Shown in pieces: positions 12,698 to 21,798 of a stretch of 64,000 nt of DNA. Numbering within the stretch: the first letter of the stretch is position 1; each line of letters opens with the position of its first letter. The translations under genes were made by a program, and so were the position numbers. Under the pieces are notes generated by a model that was given only the letters and a program-made list of their open reading frames with translations, was not told the origin of the DNA and ran no database searches. Source of the stretch: Arcobacter sp. CECT 8985 (GTDB taxonomy: Bacteria > Campylobacterota > Campylobacteria > Campylobacterales > Arcobacteraceae); assembly GCF_004116495.1 (NCBI RefSeq), contig NZ_PDKC01000010.1, positions 1 to 64,000 of the forward strand, read 5' to 3'.

Positions 12698-13783
12698 ATG
12701 ATAGGTTCAAAAAGATATGGATCGAAAGTACAACTAAACTACCTAAAAGGTGGTGATATTTCTTATTTTATAGTTTATAAATCAGGTAAAAAAACTATTT
12801 ACAAAAAAGTAGGTAGGAAATCAGAGGGAATAAATGAAAAAAAAGCTATTGAACTTAGAAACCAAATACTTTCAGAGTTAAGACATGGGATTGATTTATC
12901 ACAAAAGAGCATGAAAACTCTTACTCTGGATAGATTAGCAGAACTATATTTTGCAAGTATTGCTGCACATTGCAAAAGCCATGATAAATACAAACAAGAA
13001 TATGAAAGACACATCAAACCAGCATTTGGTGATATACCAATTGCAATGCTGGATGATATTTTGATTCAGGAATTTCAAGCAATTAAACTTTCTGATAAAA
13101 AAAGCAAAGGCAGTATAAATCAATATATCAAAGGCCTTAAAAGAATACTTAACTATGCGATAAGAAAATCAATAATTTCACACAGTCCATTCAAAGAAAT
13201 AAGAATGTTCCAGGTGGATAATTCAAGACTTAGATATTTGAGTTTGAAAGAAGTGCAACTGCTTCAAGAAGAAGTTCAAGATCATCTTCTTTTGAAGTTG
13301 GTGGTGAAGATCTCATTAAGCACTGGTGCAAGAATTAACAGTGTGCTGGGTATTCAAAAAAAGCATATTGATCAAGAAAATAAAACAGTGCAGCTATATG
13401 ATCATAAAAGAAAATGTTGGTATGTGGGATATTTGGATCAAGAAACATTTCACCTGGTGTGTGATCATATCCAGGAGTTTGGGATCAATGATCATGTAGT
13501 TTCAACAGATGGGAAGAAAACAAAATATGCAGATGTTTATAAGCTGCTAAGACTGATCTTTGATGAAAGATTTAACCAGGGATTAGACAAAAAAGACAGA
13601 GCAAACAGAGTTGTGATCCATACACTAAGACACACTTTTGCTTCACACTTGGCAATAGCTGGTGTGAGTATTCAAAAGATCCAAAAGTTGATGAACCACA
13701 AAGATATTAAACAAACAATGAAATATGCAAAGCTTTCACCTGATAGTGGAAGAAATGCAGTTGAAGAACTTTACAAAGGATAA
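12698..13783 (+). CDS. Second tyrosine-type integrase
   Basis: A 361-residue recombinase with a full catalytic set: Arg in STGARINSV, His308-x2-Arg311 in VVIHTLRHTF, His334 in MNHKD and Tyr343 in KYAKLSP. The C-terminal 60 residues are very close to those of the left-end integrase (1258-2397); the N-terminal halves are much less similar. It lies between the replication and head genes, in the same direction as both, not at a prophage end. It could resolve dimers of the plasmid form, serve another att site, or be a remnant of an older element. No missing residue suggests inactivity. Confidence 0.9.
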   Translation: MIGSKRYGSKVQLNYLKGGDISYFIVYKSGKKTIYKKVGRKSEGINEKKAIELRNQILSELRHGIDLSQKSMKTLTLDRLAELYFASIAAHCKSHDKYKQEYERHIKPAFGDIPIAMLDDILIQEFQAIKLSDKKSKGSINQYIKGLKRILNYAIRKSIISHSPFKEIRMFQVDNSRLRYLSLKEVQLLQEEVQDHLLLKLVVKISLSTGARINSVLGIQKKHIDQENKTVQLYDHKRKCWYVGYLDQETFHLVCDHIQEFGINDHVVSTDGKKTKYADVYKLLRLIFDERFNQGLDKKDRANRVVIHTLRHTFASHLAIAGVSIQKIQKLMNHKDIKQTMKYAKLSPDSGRNAVEELYKG

Positions 13784-13786
13784 AAA

Positions 13787-13981
13787 ATGATTATAGCATG
13801 GGGAATTTTAATACCAGCAATTGTGGTATTTATTTTGGGATTAATAATAGCACCTTTTTATAATAGGGATGTTAGAAATGGAAAATATAAACCAAGTAAT
13901 GATTACACAAAAGAAGATAGTAGAGGTATATTCTACTCATACATAGCAATATTATGCTGTGTTCAATATATTTGGGGCTAA
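13787..13981 (+). CDS. Small membrane protein, hypothetical
   Basis: A 64-residue protein 3 bases after the second integrase. It has an N-terminal hydrophobic helix (about 3-23, IIAWGILIPAIVVFILGLII), a charged middle with NRDVRNGKYK, and a second short hydrophobic segment (IFYSYIAILCCVQYIWG). Likely two membrane passes. Function not recognised. Confidence 0.6.
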   Translation: MIIAWGILIPAIVVFILGLIIAPFYNRDVRNGKYKPSNDYTKEDSRGIFYSYIAILCCVQYIWG

Positions 13982-13984
13982 CTA

Positions 13985-14506
13985 ATGTTAGTTGAATTAA
14001 CTGGCCTGGATGATGTTCTTAAAACACTTCATCCAAGAGCATATCAAAAAGCACTGAACAGAACAGTGAATGATATTGGATCAAGAGTTAAAACTCAAAT
14101 GACCAAGGAAGTAAGAAAAACATACAACATCAAAGCAGCTGAAATCAAAAAGTATATCAAGGTTAGTAGATCAAGATATTCAAATATGCAGTATGTGATG
14201 GATGTTAGAAGTAAGAGAAGAAATGCAATACATTTTGGTTCAAAGATCTTGAAGAAAAAAGGTTATGCAACTGTAAGGATCAAGAAAGAAAATGGAAGAA
14301 GTAAATTAAGAAATACTTTCCTTTCAAAAGATAAAAAAGCATTGCTTCATAGAGTTGGTAAAACACAAAAAATCAAAGCAGTTCAAACAGTTTCAGTTGC
14401 ACAAATGTTCAATAAAAAGATTTTAAAAGAAGCAGATCAAATGGTAAAAAATGAGTTTGGAAATAAGTTAAAAAACAACTTTGATTTTTATATCGGCAAG
14501 GTTTAA
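13985..14506 (+). CDS. Minor tail protein Z-like
   Basis: A 173-residue basic protein. ALNRTVNDIGSRVKTQMTKE near residue 22 and the KTYNIKAAEIKKYIK segment match the pattern of the GpZ minor tail family of lambda-like phages. GpZ acts late in tail assembly at the head-proximal end. Its place before the terminase instead of among tail genes is unusual. Identification is by motif only. Confidence 0.6.
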   Translation: MLVELTGLDDVLKTLHPRAYQKALNRTVNDIGSRVKTQMTKEVRKTYNIKAAEIKKYIKVSRSRYSNMQYVMDVRSKRRNAIHFGSKILKKKGYATVRIKKENGRSKLRNTFLSKDKKALLHRVGKTQKIKAVQTVSVAQMFNKKILKEADQMVKNEFGNKLKNNFDFYIGKV

Positions 14507-14515
14507 AAAAAGTAG

Positions 14516-14869
14516 GTGAAAATTATGTATAGAAATAGGTTAGAAAATAGTATTAAATTTCCCACGGGAAAATATATCTTAATCAATTTATTTATCGTAT
14601 TGCAAAGCAGTTTGAAAGTAGTAGCAAATAAAAGTAACTATATGGAATATTATTTAAAAGTAAAGCAAAGCATGAAAGCTCGTGTTAAAGGTACTTCCAG
14701 AGGGTTTTCTTTTGAGGGTACTGTCGAGCGCAAAAAAGTTCTATTTATGAGTTTTGAAACTTGGTTGTATTTTTTTAAAAACACTAATCCTAGCCTAAGT
14801 ACTGGGATTACGGCTTTACACCACTTTTTACACTTGGTTGTATTTTTGATTTTCAGAGGTGTAAAATGA
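14516..14869 (+). CDS. Doubtful ORF in the pre-terminase region
   Basis: A frame of 117 codons from a GTG (or ATG at 14525) to 14869. The residues (many Phe, Leu, Ser; no domain) do not look like a folded protein. Its DNA holds a TTTCCCACGGGAAA site, two 16-bp direct repeats and a hairpin, so the region is more likely a control or packaging site. I keep it as a weak candidate because GTGAAAATTATG follows an AGGT. Confidence 0.2.
   Translation: MKIMYRNRLENSIKFPTGKYILINLFIVLQSSLKVVANKSNYMEYYLKVKQSMKARVKGTSRGFSFEGTVERKKVLFMSFETWLYFFKNTNPSLSTGITALHHFLHLVVFLIFRGVK
14558..14571. promoter_or_regulatory. Putative ParB site (parS-like), copy 1
   Basis: TTTCCCACGGGAAA, a 6-2-6 near-palindrome with no G/C-rich surroundings. 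It is identical to the sites at 15104-15117 and 24255-24268. Confidence 0.5.
14759..14847. other. Pre-terminase repeats and hairpin, candidate packaging site
   Basis: ACTTGGTTGTATTTTT occurs at 14759-14774 and 14832-14847. Between them TAATCCTAG (14785-14793) and CTGGGATTA (14802-14810) form a 9-bp hairpin with one G-T pair. The terminase small subunit gene starts at 14866. Packaging sites (cos or pac) usually lie just before or inside this gene. The role is inferred from position. Confidence 0.4.
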
Positions 14870-15537
14870 GTAAAAAGTATATTTCTCAATCAGAATTAGC
14901 AAGTTTATACAGCAAACCAGGTGGGTGTACTCAACAGTATATTGCAAAGCTAAAAAAGAAAAAATACTTTGATGAAGTCTTGGATAATAATGGAAAATTT
15001 TTAAGATCAAAAACACACGAATATCTTACGATCATTGAAGAGAGTAAAGATGAAACAAGAGAAGCACAAAGACAAGCAAACTCAAAAGAAGATAATGAAG
15101 ATATTTCCCACGGGAAAAACAATCAAAATACAATAGCTGGATCAACTGATCTTACAAAAGAATTTGGAATGTTTGATGTTTCATATCTTGGAGCTGAAGC
15201 ACAAGTTGAATTGACAGCATTACTTGAAAGTGGTGGAAAAGAAAAAAGTGCAGTTCAAAAAATACAGATCAAAGATGCTTTTATTGAGAGTAAAAGAAAA
15301 GAGCTTGAATTTAAAAAAGAACTTGGTGTGCTTATTGAACTTGAAGAAGCTGAAGCAGTTATGGAGTTGGTGGCTGCAAACATGAAAACCAAGATGTACA
15401 ATGTATCACATCTATTTAAATCTAAATATCATAAAACCACAAAAGAGCAAGTTGAGTTTTTATATAAGCTTATTGATGAAGCATTTGGTGAGTTCAATAA
15501 ATACGGGTTAGATGATGTAAAGGGTGAAAAAGAATGA
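14866..15537 (+). CDS. Terminase small subunit
   Basis: A 223-residue protein directly before the large terminase, with a 4-base ATGA overlap. Residues 1-50 (MSKKYISQSELASLYSKPGG, CTQQYIAKLKKKKYF) form a Nu1-type winged-helix for recognising the packaging site. The rest is charged and helical (IKDAFIESKRKELEFKKELG), as expected for oligomerisation and large-subunit contact. A TTTCCCACGGGAAA site lies in the coding sequence (15104-15117). Confidence 0.75.
   Translation: MSKKYISQSELASLYSKPGGCTQQYIAKLKKKKYFDEVLDNNGKFLRSKTHEYLTIIEESKDETREAQRQANSKEDNEDISHGKNNQNTIAGSTDLTKEFGMFDVSYLGAEAQVELTALLESGGKEKSAVQKIQIKDAFIESKRKELEFKKELGVLIELEEAEAVMELVAANMKTKMYNVSHLFKSKYHKTTKEQVEFLYKLIDEAFGEFNKYGLDDVKGEKE
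15104..15117. promoter_or_regulatory. Putative ParB site (parS-like), copy 2
   Basis: TTTCCCACGGGAAA inside the small terminase gene. Here it is read as I-S-H-G-K, a different frame from copies 1 and 3 (F-P-T-G), so the identity is not caused by protein constraint. Confidence 0.5.
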
Positions 15538-17390
15538 GTTGCAAACCAAGTTTAACAGTTCAGCAAAGAAAGTTGCTGGGTTATGGTCAAGCACTTTTAA
15601 AACCTAAACCAAGATTAACTGGATCACAGTGGGCTGATACTTACTACCACTTATCACCTGAAAGTTCTGCTGCACCTGGTAAGTGGAAAACACTTCCTTA
15701 TCAAGTTGAACCAATTGATTGTATGACAGATGAAACAACAGAACAAGTGACTTGGTGGAAGTCTGCAAGAATTGGATATACGAAGTGCATAAATGTTGCA
15801 GTTGCATATCATGTTCATCAAAACCCAGCTTCAATACTTCTTGCACAACCAACTGAAGATGAAGCACTTGGTTATGCTGAAGATGAAATTGAGCCAATGA
15901 TCAGAGATAATGATGTTGTAGCAGATCTTATTGGTAAAACTACAAAAAAGGGAAGAAACAAAAAAGAGAAAACAGCTAAGAAAATGTATCCAGGTGGGAT
16001 ACTTGAATTAGTTGGTGCACACAGTCCAAGAAACTTTAGAAGAAGAACTGTAAGGGTTTTTATTGGTGATGAAATTGATGGTTGGGAACAGTCAGCTGGT
16101 AAAGAGGGTGATCAAATATCACTGGGTAAAAAAAGAACCAATGATTTTTGGAATAGAAAAATTATTCTTGGATCTTCACCAACTACTGAACACCTATCAA
16201 AAATCAAACCTGAATTCTTAAAGGGTGATCAAAGATATTATTACGTGCCTTGCCCACATTGTGGCCATAAACATAAACTGGAATTTAAAAACTTAGATAT
16301 GCCAAGAACTGAAGATGGTGATCTGATTGAAGATGAAGTTGGTTTCTTTTGTCCTGATTGTGGATCAAAATATACAGAAGAACATAAAATTGAAATGATT
16401 GAAAAAGGTGAATGGATCGCAACAAAACCATTTAAAGGCCATGCAAGTTTTCATATATGGGCAGCTTATTCATATAATGCCAATAGTTCATGGGTTGCAA
16501 TAGCTAAAGAGTGGTTTGAAGTTCAAGGAAATATTCAAAAATTAAAAACATTTACAAACCTGGTACTGGGTGAAACTTGGGAAGAAGAACAAGGTGATGA
16601 AATTGAAGATGATGAACTACTTGAAAGAAGAGAAGATTATACAACTTTACCAAATGAAGCAATAGTGCTTACATGTGGAGTTGATACACAAGATGATAGA
16701 TTAGAGGGTGAGATCAAAGCCTGGGGAATGGATGAAGAAAGTTGGGGTGTAAAATATTTCAGAATTGAGGGCAGCCCAGGGCAAAGTAAAGTGTGGGAAG
16801 ATCTTGATGATATTATCACATCTACTTACAAAAGAGAAGATGGGGTTGAACTTAGAGTGCTTTGCACTTGTATAGATAGTGGTGGTCACTTCACCAATGA
16901 TGTTTATAAGTTTTGTAAAAAAAGAGAAATGAAAAGAGTATTTGCAATCAAAGGTGCAAACACTCCTGGTAAGCCAATTGTATCAAGGCCAACAACTTCA
17001 AACAAATTGAAAGTAAAGCTTTTTACTGTTGGAACTGATACTGCAAAAGAGTTGATATTTACCAGGTTACAGCTGGAAGAGTTTGGTGAGGGATATATGC
17101 ACTTCAACAAAACTTATGATAAGAAATATTTCCAAATGCTAACAGCTGAAAAAGTGATCAATACATACAAGAATGGAAAAGCAGTAAGAATTTATAAACA
17201 GATCAGGGCAAGAAATGAAGCCCTTGATTACACTGTATATAATCTTGCAGCACTTAATATTTTAAATCCAAACTTCCAAAAGATCCAGGAACGATTGAAG
17301 CCAGTTGAGAAAAAAGAGATACAACAACCAAGACAAAGAAAACAATTAACAAGAAAAAAAGGGGGATTTGTAAATGGGTGGAAACAATAG
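15534..17390 (+). CDS. Terminase large subunit, GpA family
   Basis: A 618-residue packaging motor. The ATPase half has the lambda gpA-type loop WWKSARIGYTKCI near 63-76, a Walker B VFIGDEID near 176-183, and a Cys4 zinc ribbon (CPHCG...CPDCG at about 240-280). The C-terminal half holds a nuclease-like region with VLTCGVDTQDDRLEG near 380 and CTCIDSGGHFTNDV near 445. It cuts and pumps DNA into the prohead. Size and order (small subunit, large subunit, portal) fit lambda-like phages. Confidence 0.92.
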   Translation: MSCKPSLTVQQRKLLGYGQALLKPKPRLTGSQWADTYYHLSPESSAAPGKWKTLPYQVEPIDCMTDETTEQVTWWKSARIGYTKCINVAVAYHVHQNPASILLAQPTEDEALGYAEDEIEPMIRDNDVVADLIGKTTKKGRNKKEKTAKKMYPGGILELVGAHSPRNFRRRTVRVFIGDEIDGWEQSAGKEGDQISLGKKRTNDFWNRKIILGSSPTTEHLSKIKPEFLKGDQRYYYVPCPHCGHKHKLEFKNLDMPRTEDGDLIEDEVGFFCPDCGSKYTEEHKIEMIEKGEWIATKPFKGHASFHIWAAYSYNANSSWVAIAKEWFEVQGNIQKLKTFTNLVLGETWEEEQGDEIEDDELLERREDYTTLPNEAIVLTCGVDTQDDRLEGEIKAWGMDEESWGVKYFRIEGSPGQSKVWEDLDDIITSTYKREDGVELRVLCTCIDSGGHFTNDVYKFCKKREMKRVFAIKGANTPGKPIVSRPTTSNKLKVKLFTVGTDTAKELIFTRLQLEEFGEGYMHFNKTYDKKYFQMLTAEKVINTYKNGKAVRIYKQIRARNEALDYTVYNLAALNILNPNFQKIQERLKPVEKKEIQQPRQRKQLTRKKGGFVNGWKQ

Positions 17391-17574
17391 AGGTAGGCCA
17401 AAAAGTGCTGATCCAAAAGTAAAATTTGATAATGTTCGATTAAAAACAACAACAATGTTTGATATAAAAATGATCGCTGAAGAACTTGGAATAAATGAAA
17501 GCACATTGGTTCAAACTATCCTAGAAAACGAAATGCCCAAGTATAAAAAACTTCTAAATTTAGAGGATTTTTAA
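17374..17574 (+). CDS. Small DNA-binding-like protein, hypothetical
   Basis: A 66-residue protein that starts inside the terminase end (17-base overlap). The basic start (MGGNNRGRPKSADPKVKFDN) and KTTTMFDIKMIAEELGINES, then TLVQTILENEM, resemble a ribbon-helix-helix fold, with a beta strand and two helices. It may bind DNA near the packaging genes. A 15-bp element shared with 30452-30466 begins at its stop. Confidence 0.6.
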   Translation: MGGNNRGRPKSADPKVKFDNVRLKTTTMFDIKMIAEELGINESTLVQTILENEMPKYKKLLNLEDF

Positions 17575-17588
17575 TTTTTGTCCCTTTT
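17574..17588 (+). promoter_or_regulatory. Shared 15-bp element, candidate late control site, copy 1
   Basis: ATTTTTGTCCCTTTT is identical at 30452-30466. Both copies begin at or just after the stop of the preceding gene and lie 67-71 bases before a gene with a TTG start. It may be a phage late promoter or an RNA processing signal. Confidence 0.4.
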
Positions 17589-17644
17589 TTAATATGCCAT
17601 TAATTTGAAATAATTCGGTCAAGAGAAAAAATAAAGGATTTATC

Positions 17645-17878
17645 TTGGCTACATTTGCAGAAGAAATGGTTACAAAGCTTGAAACAGTTCTACTTGGAAA
17701 AGCTTCAAATGATGTTCTTGAATATGAAGTTGGTAGCAGAAAGTTAAAGCATTATACTTTTACTGAACTTGTACAAATGAGAGATAGATTTAAAAGAGAA
17801 GTTGCAGCAGATAAAACAGCAGCTGATCTTGCAGCTGGTCTTGGTAATTCAAAAAGAAAAATTTTAACTAGGTTTTAA
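17645..17878 (+). CDS. Head-tail joining protein, gpW-like
   Basis: A 77-residue protein with a TTG start behind AAAGGATTT. It has two helices around a beta hairpin (MVTKLETVLLGKASNDVLEY, VGSRKLKHYTFTELVQMRD), which fits the small gpW-type head completion proteins that lie between terminase and portal in lambda. gpW closes the portal vertex after packaging. Identification is by size, position and the 'v...GR.l.yt...l...' pattern. Confidence 0.6.
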   Translation: MATFAEEMVTKLETVLLGKASNDVLEYEVGSRKLKHYTFTELVQMRDRFKREVAADKTAADLAAGLGNSKRKILTRF

Positions 17879-17880
17879 TT

Positions 17881-19356
17881 GTGAAATTATTTGGATTTGA
17901 AATTAAAAGAGCAGCTAAACCACTTCCAGCAAGAAGATCATTTCATGCTGCAAATACTGGAAGCCTTTATGCTTCATGGATACCATCAAACACAACTGCT
18001 GATATTGATATAAAAAAAGATCTTAAAAGTATTCGTGCAAGAAGTCGTGAACTTATGCGAAATGATGATTATGCGATTAAGTTCAAGAGGATGGTTAAAA
18101 GAAAAGTAGTTGGGCAAAAAGGTGTAAAACTACAAAATAAAGCCAAAGATACAAATGGAAACTTAGATAAAAAAGCAAATGATTTGATTGAAGCTGCTTA
18201 TAAAGAACATTGTAAAAAAGGAATGTTTGATGTAACTGGTAAATACTCACAAAAAGAGTTCTGCAAAATGGTTGTAGGAACACTTGCTGAAGATGGTGAA
18301 GTTCTTATAAGAACTGTCAAAGGCTATGATAATAAATTTAGAATTGCTTATCAACTTTTAGAAGCTGATCACCTGGATGAACAATTTAGTGATGTGGATA
18401 GAAATATTCATATGGGTATTGAATTTGATGAATGGGATAGACCTATTGCATATCATCTTTACAAAAAACATCCTGGAAACTATGGTGCGAATAGAGATAC
18501 TACCAGGGAAAGAGTTCCAGCAGAACAAATCAAACATTTATTTATTCCATCAAGAATTTCTTCAACTAGAGGTGTGCCATGGATGGCCACTGCTATGACT
18601 AGATTAAAAATGACAAATGGGTATGAAGAAGCTGAACTTGTAGGCGCAAGAATTGGTGCAAGTAAAGGTGGTTTTTACACTCAAAATGCAGAGGGTGATG
18701 AATATGCTGGGGATACAACAATAAATGGAACACCAGCAAATGAAATCACACCAGGTGAATTTGAAGTGCTACCAGCTGGATGGGATTTTAAAGCTTATGA
18801 TCCACAGCACCCAAATGCTTCATTTAAAGATTTTATGAAAGTTGTATTGCGTGGGATTAGTGCTGGGCTTGATGTGAGTTACAACAATCTTGCAAATGAT
18901 CTTGAAAGTGTTAATTTTTCAAGTTTAAGAGAGGGTAAAAACGAGGAAAAAGAAGTATGGCAAGATCTACAAACTTGGTTAGAAGATAATCTTTTAAACG
19001 ATCAATTTTCAGAGTGGCTTGAAATGGCACTTTTAACACAACAAGTTGCATTGCCTTTTTATAAATTAGAAAAATTTAATCAACCAACTTGGTTACATAG
19101 AGGATTTGCCTGGGTAGATCCATACAAAGATGGATTATTGAATGTTTTATTAAATAAAGAGGGATTAAGAAGTCATACAAAAATACTTGCAGATGTTGGT
19201 GAAGATATTGAAGAGGTTTATGCAGAACTTCAAAAAGAAGTAGAACTTAGAAAAAAATATGGGATTGAAACAATGAGCCATGCAGAAATAGCAAAAATCA
19301 TTACTGAAACAATACAGTTTGAAGAAAGTGAGGATGGAAATGAAGAAAAAAATTGA
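17881..19356 (+). CDS. Phage portal protein, lambda family
   Basis: A 491-residue portal with GTG start. Landmarks are the early R.R.LmRND.YA segment (SIRARSRELMRNDDYAIKF, about 43-61), the LLEADHLDEQF segment near 160, HLFIPSRISSTRGVPWM near 220, and GLDVSYNNLANDLESVNFSS near 330, all typical of the lambda gpB family. It forms the ring through which DNA enters the head and to which the tail joins. It overlaps the capsid gene end by 17 bases. Confidence 0.93.
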   Translation: MKLFGFEIKRAAKPLPARRSFHAANTGSLYASWIPSNTTADIDIKKDLKSIRARSRELMRNDDYAIKFKRMVKRKVVGQKGVKLQNKAKDTNGNLDKKANDLIEAAYKEHCKKGMFDVTGKYSQKEFCKMVVGTLAEDGEVLIRTVKGYDNKFRIAYQLLEADHLDEQFSDVDRNIHMGIEFDEWDRPIAYHLYKKHPGNYGANRDTTRERVPAEQIKHLFIPSRISSTRGVPWMATAMTRLKMTNGYEEAELVGARIGASKGGFYTQNAEGDEYAGDTTINGTPANEITPGEFEVLPAGWDFKAYDPQHPNASFKDFMKVVLRGISAGLDVSYNNLANDLESVNFSSLREGKNEEKEVWQDLQTWLEDNLLNDQFSEWLEMALLTQQVALPFYKLEKFNQPTWLHRGFAWVDPYKDGLLNVLLNKEGLRSHTKILADVGEDIEEVYAELQKEVELRKKYGIETMSHAEIAKIITETIQFEESEDGNEEKN

Positions 19357-21130
19357 ATTAAGAGAAGAGATAAGGAATGTCCTGGGATCTGAAAAATTTT
19401 ACAGAACTTTTGACATTGAAAAGATTGATACTGAAAACAGAACAGTGGAGCTGAGTTTTTCAAGTGAAGATCCTTATGAAAGATGGTGGGGTATTGAGAT
19501 CCTAAGCCATGAAAATGGTGCAATTGATTTTTCAAGGTTAAAAAATTCAGCTCCATTGTTAGCAGAACATAATCGGGATGTACAAATAGGTGTTGTGGAA
19601 GATGCCTGGGTTGAGAATGCAAAGGGGCGTTCAAAAGTCCGATTTAGTAAAAACTCTGAAAAGGGAAAAGAGTATTTTGCTGATGTGGAAGATGGTATTA
19701 GAAAAAATGTAAGTGTAGGGTATGAGATCTTAGAAATGGTTCTAACTTCTGAAAAAGATGGAATGGAAACTTATACAGTTACAAAGTGGTTGCCTTTTGA
19801 AATTTCAATGGTTTCAATTCCAGCTGATCAAACAGTTGGAGTGGGTAGAAGTAAAGAAGAAAAAATTAAAAATCAAAATGAAGAGGGAAAAAGTATGACT
19901 GAAGAAGAAAAAAAAGCATTAAGATTAAAAGAACAAAAAGCTGCAAGAGAAGCTGAAAAAGCAAGAGTTAGAGAAATTGGTGCAATTGGTGCAAAATACA
20001 ATATGTCAGATTTAGCAACTAAAGCAATTGATGATGATAAAACAGTTGATCAGTTCAGAGCTGAAGTATTAGAAAAAATGGATATTGCAAAACCAATCAA
20101 TTCAAAATCAGCTGATGTTGATATGCCTGAAGAAGAGATCAAAGCTTATTCATTTTCAAGAGCAATTGCAGCTGCAATCACTGGTGACTGGTCAAAAGCA
20201 CAAATTGAGAAAAAAGCAAGTGACGCAGTAGCTAAAAAAATGGGGAAAGATAGTAGAGGTTTCTTTATTCCACCACAAGTGTTAAAAAGAGATTTAACTA
20301 CAACAACAAATGGTGGTAGTTCTATTATTCAAACAACAAACGGTGGTGCTTCATTTATTGACATGTTAAGAGAAGAATTACTTCTTGCAAAACTTGGTGG
20401 TACTGTATTAAGTGGAATGGTTGGTAATGTTTCAATTCCTAAACAAAATGGTGCAACTACTGCTTACTGGATCACAGAGGGTGGAACTATAACAAAAAGT
20501 GATATTGGATTAACAACACTTGATCTTACACCAAAAACTGTTAGTGGTAAAACTGCGTATTCAAGACAAATGTTATTACAGGGCAATCCTGATGTAGAAA
20601 GCTTAGTTATGAGAGATCTTGCAAGAACTATTGCACTTGCAATTGATAAAGCTGCATTTAGTGGATCAGGTGCAAGTGGTGAACCATTAGGTTTAATTAA
20701 TACAACTGGTGTAAATGCAATTGATTGTTCAACAGCTGCTGGTGGTTTAGATTTTGCAAAAGTTGTTGATTTTGAAACACAAGTTGCAATAGATAATGCA
20801 GACGCAGAAACAATGTTCTATGCTGCTGGTGCTTCAGTTACTGGAATATTAAAAACAAAAGCTGTTGAAGATGGTCAAACTGAAAAACTATTAATGAATG
20901 GTGAAGTAAATGGTTATAAACATAAAAGATCAAATCAAGTTGGTGCAAACACAATGATCTTTGGTGACTTTAGCCAAATTATTACAGCACTATGGGGTGG
21001 GTTAGATATTTTACTTGATCAGTATTCAGAAGCTGATAGTGGTTCAGTTGTGATCAGAGCATTCCAAAGTGTTGATGTAGGTGTTAGACAAACTGGTGCG
21101 TTTAGTGTATCAACAAATATTAATCAATAA
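19340..21130 (+). CDS. Fused prohead protease and major capsid protein (HK97 type)
   Basis: From the ATG at 19340 (AGGA 5 bases before) the product has 596 residues. Residues 1-175 are an HK97-type protease, with the His in APLLAEHNRDVQIG and the Ser in PFEISMVSIPAD. A charged helical delta/scaffold part follows (about 185-270), then the HK97-fold capsid (from about 290: FIDMLREELLLAKLGGT, GNVSIPKQNGATTAYWITEG, GSGASGEPLGLIN). The protease would cut itself and the scaffold away during maturation. Fusions of this kind are known in phages. Two earlier start codons at 19319 and 19334 are less likely. Confidence 0.9.
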   Translation: MKKKIELREEIRNVLGSEKFYRTFDIEKIDTENRTVELSFSSEDPYERWWGIEILSHENGAIDFSRLKNSAPLLAEHNRDVQIGVVEDAWVENAKGRSKVRFSKNSEKGKEYFADVEDGIRKNVSVGYEILEMVLTSEKDGMETYTVTKWLPFEISMVSIPADQTVGVGRSKEEKIKNQNEEGKSMTEEEKKALRLKEQKAAREAEKARVREIGAIGAKYNMSDLATKAIDDDKTVDQFRAEVLEKMDIAKPINSKSADVDMPEEEIKAYSFSRAIAAAITGDWSKAQIEKKASDAVAKKMGKDSRGFFIPPQVLKRDLTTTTNGGSSIIQTTNGGASFIDMLREELLLAKLGGTVLSGMVGNVSIPKQNGATTAYWITEGGTITKSDIGLTTLDLTPKTVSGKTAYSRQMLLQGNPDVESLVMRDLARTIALAIDKAAFSGSGASGEPLGLINTTGVNAIDCSTAAGGLDFAKVVDFETQVAIDNADAETMFYAAGASVTGILKTKAVEDGQTEKLLMNGEVNGYKHKRSNQVGANTMIFGDFSQIITALWGGLDILLDQYSEADSGSVVIRAFQSVDVGVRQTGAFSVSTNINQ

Positions 21131-21143
21131 GAGGGGCTAGAGA

Positions 21144-21482
21144 ATGAGTAAAGATTTAGTAAAAGTGATGATCCTTTCATCAATTTTTGTAAGAGGTGAA
21201 ATGTTTAAAAAAGGTGATGTTGTTGAAGTAAATAAAAGAGAAGCAACAGAACTTATTTCAAGAGGTAAAGCAACTGAAGATATTGAAGTTGATGTTGGTA
21301 TTGAGGGAATTTCATTTAATGAAATGACACTTGCTGAACTTGCAGAAGTGAATTACAAGGAACTTAACAAAGATCCTTTAATTGAGTATGCAACAGCTTG
21401 TGGCCTTGAAATTGGTGATGAAAACAAAAAAGAAATCTATGCGTTAATTGAAACAGTAGATTTTGAAGCTGATGAAGAGTAA
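21144..21482 (+). CDS. Head assembly or DNA packaging protein, gpFI-like
   Basis: A 112-residue protein just after the capsid gene. The N-terminal half (KVMILSSIFVRGEMFKKGDV, VEVNKREATELISRGKA) is a small beta barrel seen in many phage proteins at this locus. The C-terminal half is an acidic helical domain (TLAELAEVNYKELNKDPLIE). Position and domain fit an accessory head-completion protein. The exact family is not certain. Confidence 0.55.
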   Translation: MSKDLVKVMILSSIFVRGEMFKKGDVVEVNKREATELISRGKATEDIEVDVGIEGISFNEMTLAELAEVNYKELNKDPLIEYATACGLEIGDENKKEIYALIETVDFEADEE

Positions 21483-21486
21483 ATAA

Positions 21487-21798
21487 ATGGCATTAGAAGG
21501 GATGATGGAAGCTGATCTTGCTGCATGTGGTGAGTTTGGTGGAACACTAACACATACTTTGGATCTAGTTGAAGAACAACTTGAATATTTATACTTTGAT
21601 GAAGAAACAGAAGTTATTCTTGAAAAGGGTGAATATGAGGGTGCAACTGCACTTGTTCCAATGGTTGTTATGCAAACAAGTGTAGCAGCCGGTGTTGGTA
21701 AAAAATCTCTTTTAACAATTGATGGTGAAGTATTTGGTGTAATTTATCCTGATAAACAAAATGATGGAACAACTAAGATCTATTTAGAAAGAGAATAA
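21487..21798 (+). CDS. Head-tail joining protein, gpFII-like
   Basis: A 103-residue protein. The beta-rich C-terminal part (GKKSLLTIDGEVFGVIYPDK then GTTKIYLERE) matches lambda gpFII and its relatives, in which a substituted beta-barrel ends in a short strand for the portal-tail junction. It stands between the capsid accessory and tail terminator genes, as in lambda. Confidence 0.65.
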   Translation: MALEGMMEADLAACGEFGGTLTHTLDLVEEQLEYLYFDEETEVILEKGEYEGATALVPMVVMQTSVAAGVGKKSLLTIDGEVFGVIYPDKQNDGTTKIYLERE

